From: Oscillospiraceae bacterium
GTDB lineage: Bacteria > Bacillota > Clostridia > Oscillospirales > Oscillospiraceae
DNA: 64,000 bases
Assembly: GCA_009785525.1 (NCBI GenBank)
Contig: WQWC01000002.1
Location: forward strand, 1 to 64,000
Direction: 5' to 3'
Shown: piece by piece, positions 54,188 through 61,180 of the stretch
How positions within the stretch are numbered: the first letter of the stretch is position 1
Layout of the letters: each line of letters begins with the position of its first letter
The notes under the pieces: generated by a model
Database searches by the model: none
What the model was told of the DNA's origin: nothing
Seen by the model: only the letters and a program-made list of their open reading frames with translations
Position numbers and translations under genes: made by a program

Positions 54188-54217
54188 AAAAGCCCGCGAC
54201 CATAAGTCGCGGGCTTT
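54188..54217 (+). terminator. Terminator of the radical SAM pair
   Basis: AAAGCCCGCGAC and GTCGCGGGCTTT pair perfectly around CATAA, 8 bases after the stop codon; the T-run is short. Confidence 0.85.
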
Positions 54218-54237
54218 GATGTTTGTCTACGTTCAAT

Positions 54238-54319
54238 GTAGGGGACAGCGTCCTCGACGTCCTGCGGTTGAGTGTTCCGCCGGGTTGATCATAGGGACAG
54301 ATATGGAATCCGCCCCTAC
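54238..54319. repeat. Family A palindromic repeat
   Basis: GTAGGGGACAGCGTCCTCGACGTCCTGC at the left and GGAATCCGCCCCTACGC at the right. The right end holds the stop codon of the ABC ATPase gene. Confidence 0.85.
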
Positions 54320-55425
54320 GCGATTATCTCTTCGCTGTCTTTGTCGAATATGTACAGCTTTTCGCAGTCAACAGTCAGGCGGACGCTCTCGCCATGCCGA
54401 GCCGCACCGTGGGTTGGCAGGGTGGCGATAAGCTGCGTCTCACCGCACTTGACATACAGATACACGCCGGAACCTATCTGCTCAGACAGCTCCACCCGGG
54501 CGCTTATCAGGCAGGAATTTGCAATGCCCGCGTGTTCGCTTTCCATGTGAAAATCCTCCGGCCGTATGCCGAGAATGACGGGTTTGCCAATATATCTGTC
54601 CAGTGAACCGTCATATGTCCGAGACGCCGGAATTGTCAACTCACCTCCATCGAACACAGCGATCAAACTGCCGTCGCGGCGTTCAAGCATCGCCTCCAAA
54701 GTATTCATCTTCGGTGAACCAATGAATCCGGCGACGAACAGGTTACACGGGTGGTCGTACAGATTCTGCGGGGTATCCACCTGTTGTATGAAGCCGTCTT
54801 TCATAACAACCAGTCTGTCGCCCATTGTCATGGCCTCGGTCTGGTCGTGCGTGACGTACACAAACGTCGCACCCAGCTGATAGTGCAGCTTTTTTATCTC
54901 GGAGCGCATTTGTGTGCGCAGATTAGCGTCAAGATTGGACAGCGGCTCGTCCAGCAGGAATGCCGCCGGCTCCCGCACAATGGCGCGTCCCAGGGCCACG
55001 CGTTGCCGCTGGCCGCCGGAGAGGGCTTTCGGCTTCCGCTGCAAAAGATCGCCAAGATCAAGCACCTTTGCCACATCTTCAACCTTCTGGCGTATAATTT
55101 TCCTTGGCACACGGCGCAGTTTCAGGCCGAAGGCTATGTTATCAAAAACCGTTAAATGCGGATAGAGCGCGTAATTCTGAAACACCATTGAGATATCGCG
55201 GTTCTTAGGCGCCACATCATTTATCAGCCTGTCGCCGAGATAAAGTTCCCCGTCCGTTATATCCTCCAGCCCCGCTATCATGCGCAGGGTGGTGGATTTG
55301 CCGCAACCCGAAGGGCCGACCAGGACGACAAATTCCCGGTCGGCTATTTCCATACTAAAGCTTTGCACCGCGACCACGCCGTTTGGATATATTTTCCGCA
55401 CATTATTAAAGGTAATACCGGCCAT
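54316..55425 (-). CDS. ABC transporter ATP-binding protein, UgpC/MsmK type
   Basis: A 369-residue ATPase of the carbohydrate importer class. Walker A is GPSGCGKSTT, the Q-loop MVFQNYALYPHLTV, the signature LSGGQRQRVALGRAIVREP, Walker B FLLDEPLSNLD and the switch His in YVTHDQTEAM. The C-terminal third (about 240-369) forms the TOBE/OB regulatory domain of MalK/UgpC proteins. It ends a minus-strand cluster with sugar permeases, HlyD and a MacB-core protein, overlapping the MacB-core gene by one base. The TAG stop is in a repeat. Confidence 0.94.
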   Translation of the reverse strand: MAGITFNNVRKIYPNGVVAVQSFSMEIADREFVVLVGPSGCGKSTTLRMIAGLEDITDGELYLGDRLINDVAPKNRDISMVFQNYALYPHLTVFDNIAFGLKLRRVPRKIIRQKVEDVAKVLDLGDLLQRKPKALSGGQRQRVALGRAIVREPAAFLLDEPLSNLDANLRTQMRSEIKKLHYQLGATFVYVTHDQTEAMTMGDRLVVMKDGFIQQVDTPQNLYDHPCNLFVAGFIGSPKMNTLEAMLERRDGSLIAVFDGGELTIPASRTYDGSLDRYIGKPVILGIRPEDFHMESEHAGIANSCLISARVELSEQIGSGVYLYVKCGETQLIATLPTHGAARHGESVRLTVDCEKLYIFDKDSEEIIA

Positions 55426-56567
55426 TATGTAATCTCCTGTGTTTCTGATTCTTCTTCCTGTTCCCGCTGAACTTCCCGCATAATGTCGTCAACACTGTAT
55501 GCAACGGATTCTTCAATAACATTCAACAGGTATTTTTCAGCCTCGCGCTCGTCGCGTTCTGCACCCTTTTCGGCTATTATATGCTTGCCGCGATTTATTG
55601 CATAGCAAATGGCTTTCACGCCATAAATCACGCCGGACACGATTGGACACAGGACAAACGCCAGCGATAGTGCCAACAGCAGCGCCAGCCAATCCTCAGT
55701 ATAACGCGCGGCGTTTTCCCAGTAGGGGAAGACTATTCCGTCGGTTCGCATACTGCGTTCCCCAAATGCGGCGATTGTATTAAACGTGTTGGAAAGTGAG
55801 TATCTCGCACTGTTTTCAACAATGTGCGCATCGGCGGCAGGGAACGCTTCTGTCAGCGTTTCAAGGGCAAAGCCGGTGATAGGGTCGGGCAGAACTATCA
55901 TGTAGGTGCCTATTCCCGCGCTACCGCCCGTCAATTCGCGCAGGGACTCGTATGACATGAACATCCCGGCCCCGCCGCCGTAGGCTCTTACGGTTGCGAA
56001 ATCGGTATCGCGTGCGATAACTCCCGCGACGGTATGCGGGCGGTCACCTATCATTATCTCCATACCCGTGACCCGCACGGAACCAAACAACCGCCAGGCG
56101 AGTTCTTCGTCCAGCACGACGCGGTCTCTCATAAGGTCGTTCGGGGATATATAGCTGCCATCCCGCAGATGCAACGGGCGAAACAGGAAAAAGTCCCCGC
56201 CGACGCCAAATGCTTCTACCGGAAACGCTTCCCTGTCGCCGACGACAATGACTTCTCCAACAGCGGCCCAGGCATCTGTATAAAGCGTCCTGCCGTCAGT
56301 ATCTTCAAGTGAAGCGGCGACCAGTGCGGTGTCAATCGCGGCGCGAAGATGGTGGATGGCTTCTTCGTCGAGTCTAAAGTTATCTGGAATAAAAACTGAA
56401 AGCTGCGCGAAACGCTCACCGCTTTGTCCCGCCCAAGTCCTCGCGGCCTGTTGACTGCGGAGGGTTCCGCGGATCGAAGCGGACGCAATCAGACACGCAA
56501 AAAAGGCGAGCAGAAATAAGGCGTTCACCGCGATGATTGGTATTTTCTTTTTCAAGTTGGCAAACAC
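55425..56567 (-). CDS. MacB-type periplasmic core domain membrane protein lacking FtsX
   Basis: A 380-residue protein with an N-terminal membrane segment (IPIIAVNALFLLAFFACLIASASI), a large extracytoplasmic domain of the MacB_PCD type (residues about 40-285, including RDRVVLDEELAWRLFGS and GMEIMIGDRPHTVAGVIA) and a second membrane segment at about 300-330 (WLALLLALSLAFVLCPIVSGVIY), ending in a charged cytoplasmic tail. A complete MacB permease would have four membrane segments with an FtsX domain; only two are present. It sits between an HlyD adaptor and the ATPase, and probably builds a complex with them. No permease activity should be assumed. Confidence 0.75.
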   Translation of the reverse strand: MFANLKKKIPIIAVNALFLLAFFACLIASASIRGTLRSQQAARTWAGQSGERFAQLSVFIPDNFRLDEEAIHHLRAAIDTALVAASLEDTDGRTLYTDAWAAVGEVIVVGDREAFPVEAFGVGGDFFLFRPLHLRDGSYISPNDLMRDRVVLDEELAWRLFGSVRVTGMEIMIGDRPHTVAGVIARDTDFATVRAYGGGAGMFMSYESLRELTGGSAGIGTYMIVLPDPITGFALETLTEAFPAADAHIVENSARYSLSNTFNTIAAFGERSMRTDGIVFPYWENAARYTEDWLALLLALSLAFVLCPIVSGVIYGVKAICYAINRGKHIIAEKGAERDEREAEKYLLNVIEESVAYSVDDIMREVQREQEEESETQEIT

Positions 56568-56580
56568 CTGCCTATCTTAG

Positions 56581-56607
56581 TGTAGGGGCGGCATTCTGCC
56601 GCCCGTG
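56581..56607. repeat. Family A half repeat
   Basis: GTAGGGGCGGCATTCTGCCG followed by CCCGTGG, a single hairpin half between HlyD and the MacB-core gene. Confidence 0.8.
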
Positions 56608-56650
56608 GCTCACGAAATTTGTTATATTTCCCAGGTGCGAGAGATAACGG

Positions 56651-56690
56651 GGATATCCCCCTTCCCCCTTCATGCGTGAAGGGGGCTTTG
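56651..56690. repeat. Family C hairpin
   Basis: CCCCCTTCCCCCTTCATGCG then TGAAGGGGGCTTTG; CCCCCTTCA pairs with TGAAGGGGG. Confidence 0.8.
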
Positions 56691-56706
56691 GACAAGGGAC
56701 ATGGTG

Positions 56707-56812
56707 ACCACCCCGCCCCTGCGAGGCACCCCTCCAAGGAGGGGAATTTTGGTACGGTATTTTCCCAATCCCCCTCCTTGGAGGGGTGCCGCCCGCAGGC
56801 GGTGGGGTGGTT
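56707..56812. repeat. Family B palindromic repeat
   Basis: ACCACCCCGCCCCTGCGAGG, CCCCTCCAAGGAGGGGAATTTTGG split in two, then CCCCCTCCTTGGAGGGGTGC and GGTGGGGTGGTT. It completes a run of A, C and B repeats in one intergenic region (56568-56827). Confidence 0.88.
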
Positions 56813-56827
56813 GTTATAGAGGATGCC

Positions 56828-58993
56828 CTACGGATTATCCACAAGCCTCACTTGCATACCCGGTTCTATCGGGCTGCTTGACCTCGTAATCACAAAATCC
56901 CCCCAGTTTGATAGACCGCCGGTGACTGCGGTGCTTGTATCGTCGGACGCGAGAACCATTACATCCACCCGGGTCGCGATAAAGCGGTTGCCGAGCGGGC
57001 TGGGCCGCGACATCACCACAAGCACAAAGTCGCCGTTAGTATCGGACCGAATTGCGCTGTTCGGCACGATTACCTCGAAATTCTGACTTCTTTGCCCGAT
57101 GGTTATGTTGACCTGCGCCCCGCTCTCAACATCGCCCGAAACATCGAATTCCAGAATCCTGCTTGTGGCCGGATTTTGCGGGTCGTTTCTTATATTCGTC
57201 AGCACGGCGGTTATCTCGTCACCACCCCACCAGCCTCTTGTAACCTCGGCAGAGTCACCGATGGCGACCCTTCTGCTCTGATCTAACGTGACCGGGAAGC
57301 TAAGGGAAAAGCCCCTATCCACGACTTCTATGACCGCCAGCGGCTGGCCGCTTTGTGTCGGATTGCCGGGGGAGATATTTATAGCCCTGACTATCCCACT
57401 GACAGGTGAGAGGATTGTCCCACCCGCGTCATCTTCTTCGAGATTTGCTATCTCATCACGTTTTCTGTCAATCTGATCTCTGAGGTCGCGTCTTTCCAGC
57501 GCGGAGAGCGCGTTGTCAACGCCGTCGCGCCGTTGCGTCTCGGAAAGGTCAAAAACCATGTTTTCAAGCGTGGTTTGGAGAGTCCTGACGCTCTCATTTG
57601 CTGTCTGCCAGGCTGTTCTGTAGCCCAGCTGAAGCTCAAGTGCGGCCTCGGCAGCTGCGATATCGCGCCCCGCGTCGGCGAACGCTCGCTCCGCACTTGT
57701 AAGTTCCGCGTTGGCTTGTGTCAGCGCCGCCTCGGCAGCTGTCAACATCGATTCGGTGGATGTTAGCGCCCACTGCGCGTTTGTGAGTTCTGCATTGGCG
57801 CCTGTCAGCGCCGCCTGGGCGGCTGCCAGTGCCGCATTTGCTTCATTAAGCGCTCTTATCAATTGATCGCGGTCAACCGAATGGCCGCTCAAAATATTTT
57901 GCCGTTGCTGTTGAAGCAACGCCAGTGCGTTGTCTATCATGGTGAGATCCTCATCGAATCCCGTTATTATTTCATACGCTATGCGGTAACCGTGTGTTGC
58001 GGGCAGCCTTTGGGCTGCGGCGGCTTTATACACAGGAAACATGGGGTGAAGCCTTGCCTGCTGTTCATTTTGGACTAGTCCGTCATCAATCATTTCCGGT
58101 ATGGCAAGCTCGTTCTCAAGAGCTGTATACGCGGTGCCATGCACCAGCCAGGCAGCAGCTCTATCCGCCCGATTGGCGTTCCGTTCTTGCGTTCTAAGCG
58201 AAATTTGGTGATCTATCTCCATAAGGTTGGCTCCGCCCTGATTGTCCAGCGCGTTCTGCGCGACTCTCACGGCGGCAGTCCTCGTTTCCACAGTACCCTG
58301 CGCAGAGGTCACCGCGGTTTGGGCGGATGCTCTCGCAGTGTGGGCGTCGTCTCTCGTATCCCGGGCAGAGTTCCGTGCGGTTGTGGCGTATTCGACTGCG
58401 ATTTCGGCAGTCTCGATCCTGGTTTCAGCGTGGCTTGATTCTGCCCGCAGGAAGTCTACTGTGGCGCGGGCGGAGGCTATTTCCGCCGCGCTGTAGGGGA
58501 TAGCATTAAGCGCGGCCCGCGCCTCATCAACAGTTTCCCGCGCAATTCGGATATCGCGGTTTTCGCGGGAATAGTTCCCGTCAAGACTCGCGTTTATAAC
58601 CATTCTTTCGTACGAAAGCAGCAATGCGTCCAGCGCGGCACGCGCCGTGTCCAGCTCCGCACTTCCCGCACCCGCCAGCGTGAACAGCAAATCGCCGACC
58701 TCAACTTCATGACCGAGGCGCACGTTGACTTCAGTGACGGTGCGGGTCTGGTTCAGCACAACCTCAAAGCTGTCATTGGCCGCGATTGTACCCGTGCCGC
58801 GTATTCTGGCGTTTATGCTACCGGACATCGCGTACTGCGCGGCAACCTCCGGCAATGCGCGATTCATTATGGTGTTAGAAAAAAAGGTCAGAGCCAGCAT
58901 AACTGCCAAAAAAGCGATCGCCGCGTTTTTGACCCAGCCTCTCTTTTTTACACTCTGTTCTTTATCCTTAACTTCAACAATTTCAACTGCCAT
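56828..58993 (-). CDS. HlyD/RND-type membrane-fusion adaptor with very long coiled coil
   Basis: A 721-residue adaptor. A membrane anchor (WVKNAAIAFLAVMLALTFFS) is followed by a split lipoyl/barrel-sandwich domain: GTGTIAANDSFEVVLNQTRTV...LGHEVEVGDLLFTL at about residue 67-108 and GGTILSPVSGIVRAINISPGNPTQSGQPLAVIE near 535-570. Between them lie some 400 residues of Ala/Glu/Arg-rich helix, including near-repeats such as AALTGANAELTNAQ and AALTQANAELTSAE, which predict a long coiled-coil hairpin. C-terminal beta-barrel and membrane-proximal domains end in GMQVRLVDNP. It lies 7 bases after the sugar permease gene, an unusual partner for an importer. In Gram-positives HlyD proteins bridge to the cell wall or to MacB-type pumps. 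Confidence 0.88.
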   Translation of the reverse strand: MAVEIVEVKDKEQSVKKRGWVKNAAIAFLAVMLALTFFSNTIMNRALPEVAAQYAMSGSINARIRGTGTIAANDSFEVVLNQTRTVTEVNVRLGHEVEVGDLLFTLAGAGSAELDTARAALDALLLSYERMVINASLDGNYSRENRDIRIARETVDEARAALNAIPYSAAEIASARATVDFLRAESSHAETRIETAEIAVEYATTARNSARDTRDDAHTARASAQTAVTSAQGTVETRTAAVRVAQNALDNQGGANLMEIDHQISLRTQERNANRADRAAAWLVHGTAYTALENELAIPEMIDDGLVQNEQQARLHPMFPVYKAAAAQRLPATHGYRIAYEIITGFDEDLTMIDNALALLQQQRQNILSGHSVDRDQLIRALNEANAALAAAQAALTGANAELTNAQWALTSTESMLTAAEAALTQANAELTSAERAFADAGRDIAAAEAALELQLGYRTAWQTANESVRTLQTTLENMVFDLSETQRRDGVDNALSALERRDLRDQIDRKRDEIANLEEDDAGGTILSPVSGIVRAINISPGNPTQSGQPLAVIEVVDRGFSLSFPVTLDQSRRVAIGDSAEVTRGWWGGDEITAVLTNIRNDPQNPATSRILEFDVSGDVESGAQVNITIGQRSQNFEVIVPNSAIRSDTNGDFVLVVMSRPSPLGNRFIATRVDVMVLASDDTSTAVTGGLSNWGDFVITRSSSPIEPGMQVRLVDNP

Positions 58994-59000
58994 TTTCCAA

Positions 59001-59885
59001 TTATCCTTTCACTGAACCTGAATGCATTATGCCCTCAACCAGGGCCTCCTCACCGTGGAGGAATAAAAGCAGCGGCGGTATCATGTAGATCACCGCGACC
59101 GCGAAAGCTATGCCGACCTCGCCCGCGTTTATAGTCGCTAAATATACCGACAGCGGCTGTGTATCCGCATCCGGAAGCAGTATAATCGGCAACTCTACCA
59201 TGTTCCAATAATCTATAAACACCAGTATTGCAATGGAGTATAACGCGCTTCGGCACTGCGGAAGGCAAATTTTGGTAAATACTTGCCATTCATTTGCGCC
59301 GTCAAGCTTTGCCGCTTCTATCAGCGACGCGGGTATACGGCGCATGAATTTTGTCAGCAGGAACACGGAAAAAGGCGCAAAGGCCCCTGGGAAAATAATT
59401 GCCCACCGTGTGTTTAAAATGCCGAGCCAATCTGCGACAATAAAATTCGGCACGACGGTGACCTGATACGGCATCAGCATAAGTATTATGTAAAAGAAAA
59501 ACAGAACGTTTTTTAACTTGCCCTGATACCGTGTAAAACTATACGCCGCGAACGACGCTATGCCAACTTGCAAGATGACGATGGGGATGACAAGTCTGAT
59601 AGAGTTCCAGAACTTCAACAAATATTCTGGACTGCGGAAAAGCACCGTTTCGTATTGGCTGAAGCTCACCCGGTCAGGTATGAATTTTAAATTAACGCTG
59701 TCCCCAACATAGGTGGTGCCGCCAGGTCTCGCACTCTCGAAAATCATGCCGTAGTTGGCGTCTATTTCGCTTTGGGTCATAAAAGAGTTCGTCACCGTCA
59801 GCACTGTCGGCATAAGAAAGCCAATCGCGAATACCGCCGCCAAAAGAAACAGCACCGTACGGCCTATGATCCGCCCCTGTCTCAT
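59001..59885 (-). CDS. Sugar ABC transporter permease, MalG type
   Basis: A 294-residue inner-membrane permease of the carbohydrate uptake transporter-1 family. Six hydrophobic segments are visible. The EAA loop that docks the ATPase is EAAKLDGANEWQVFTKICLPQCR. It has a long first extracytoplasmic loop (SQYETVLFRSPEYLLKF). It overlaps the MalF-type gene by 4 bases and is followed by hlyD. Confidence 0.93.
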   Translation of the reverse strand: MRQGRIIGRTVLFLLAAVFAIGFLMPTVLTVTNSFMTQSEIDANYGMIFESARPGGTTYVGDSVNLKFIPDRVSFSQYETVLFRSPEYLLKFWNSIRLVIPIVILQVGIASFAAYSFTRYQGKLKNVLFFFYIILMLMPYQVTVVPNFIVADWLGILNTRWAIIFPGAFAPFSVFLLTKFMRRIPASLIEAAKLDGANEWQVFTKICLPQCRSALYSIAILVFIDYWNMVELPIILLPDADTQPLSVYLATINAGEVGIAFAVAVIYMIPPLLLFLHGEEALVEGIMHSGSVKG

Positions 59886-60775
59886 CCCTCCACGTCCTTT
59901 CCGTAGCGGTTTTCGATTATGAACAACACCGCTATTATTATCACCATGGCAACAGCCATGATAACCGCGGCGGACGCAAGCCGCTGATAATCCAACGCGC
60001 GGAAGATGTTATTCATAAAGTGCTGAAGCATGTACAAGCCCCCATACGGGTAATTCCCCGTCAGCAGATACGCCTCCCGGAACACTTTGAACGAGTTTAT
60101 GAGGGACAAAATCGTAACAAACAACATCGTCGGCGACAGATACCGGAGTTTTACGGCAAACAGTTTATATAACGGCCCCGCGCCCTCAACATCCGCGACT
60201 TCCAGCAATTCACGCGGGATATTGCTCAGCGCCGCCATGAACAGTATCATGTTATAGCCAAGGTTTTTCCATAAAAACAGCACCACAACGACAAGCTGGT
60301 TATGCTCTGATTGCAGCCAGTCCAGCCTGTCCACGCCGAATCTCAGCAGAAACTCGTTTATCGCGCCGTCAAAATGGAACAATACCTGCCATATCAGGAC
60401 AATCGACGCTACCGGGACCATTAATGGACTCAGAAAAAACGTGCGGAAGTGGCTTTTCAACGGAATCCGCGCCTCCAGCAGCAATGCAAGCGCCAGCGCC
60501 AGAATCACCGCCAACGGCACGGCGATCAATGAGAATCGCAACGTGTTGACGGCCGCCGTTGTAAACGCCCGGTTCTGTAGCAGTGCGACGAAGTTGTCCA
60601 AGAATACAAAGTTTCCCTGTATGGGGTTATCTATCATGGAGTAGTATACGATAACAAAAAATGGAACCATGTAAAACACCGCCACGCCGATAAAGCTTGG
60701 CGCTAGCCAAATCCAGCCGTTTATGCTGTCACGTGAACGTACGCTCCGGCGTTTTATGAATTCTTTCAGCTTCAC
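59882..60775 (-). CDS. Sugar ABC transporter permease, MalF type
   Basis: A 297-residue permease of the CUT1 family with six membrane segments; the EAA loop reads EVADVEGAGPLYKLFAVKLRYL. The GTG start at 60775 is chosen because AAGGAG lies 7 bases before it; earlier in-frame codons lack a ribosome site. It forms the translocation pair with the MalG-type protein. The solute-binding lipoprotein gene lies upstream, across a 405-base stretch full of repeats. Confidence 0.92.
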   Translation of the reverse strand: MKLKEFIKRRSVRSRDSINGWIWLAPSFIGVAVFYMVPFFVIVYYSMIDNPIQGNFVFLDNFVALLQNRAFTTAAVNTLRFSLIAVPLAVILALALALLLEARIPLKSHFRTFFLSPLMVPVASIVLIWQVLFHFDGAINEFLLRFGVDRLDWLQSEHNQLVVVVLFLWKNLGYNMILFMAALSNIPRELLEVADVEGAGPLYKLFAVKLRYLSPTMLFVTILSLINSFKVFREAYLLTGNYPYGGLYMLQHFMNNIFRALDYQRLASAAVIMAVAMVIIIAVLFIIENRYGKDVEG

Positions 60776-60820
60776 ACGGTTTCTCCTTTTGTGTGGTATG
60801 TGGGGGCATTGCAATTATCC

Positions 60821-60845
60821 GCGGGCGCACAGTGTGCGCCCCTAC
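60821..60845. repeat. Family A half repeat
   Basis: GCGGGCGCACAGTGTGCGCC followed by CCTAC, a single right-hand half with a GCACAGTGTGC core. Confidence 0.85.
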
Positions 60846-60857
60846 GGGGGGACGAAG

Positions 60858-60993
60858 AACCACCCCGCCCCTATGGGGCACCCCTCCACGGGAGGGGAAT
60901 TTTTGTAGGGCGCGGCAACCTGACGCGCCGTGTGTATCGCGTTCCTAATTCCCCTCCTTTGGAGGGGTTGGCGGCGAAGCCGACGGGGTGGTT
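60858..60993. repeat. Family B palindromic repeat with a nested family A-like unit
   Basis: Ends are ACCACCCCGCCCCTATGGGG and GCCGACGGGGTGGTTT. Between the two CCCCTCC/GGAGGGG hairpins lies GTAGGGCGCGGCAACCTGAC-GCGCC (60905-60930), which looks like a family A unit placed inside B. Confidence 0.8.
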
Positions 60994-61097
60994 TGTGCGA
61001 CACGCCGCGGTACAATTACCGCAAATCCAACACGGGGCACAGAGGACTGCGTCCCCTATACGGTCAACGCATAAGTGTCCGGGTCATCCCCGCCCAT

Positions 61098-61147
61098 GTA
61101 GGGGCGACCGTCCCGGTCGCCCGCGGGCACACTGCGTGCGCCCCTAC
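61098..61147. repeat. Family A palindromic repeat, compact copy
   Basis: GTAGGGGCGACCGTCCCGGTCG-CCCGC followed directly by GCGGGCACACTGCGTGCG-CCCCTAC. A further degenerate piece (GGGGCACAGAGGACTGCG-TCCCCTA) is at 61031-61056. Together with the two repeats before it this accounts for the gap 60776-61180; no gene is seen there. Confidence 0.9.
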
Positions 61148-61180
61148 ACAGTTTGCAGTAATGGTATTATGGGATGTCCC

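Noticed and set aside
56216..56488. Alternative-frame open reading frame inside the MacB-core gene
   Set aside because: The main frame has membrane segments and core-domain motifs and is continuous; no frameshift evidence was found.
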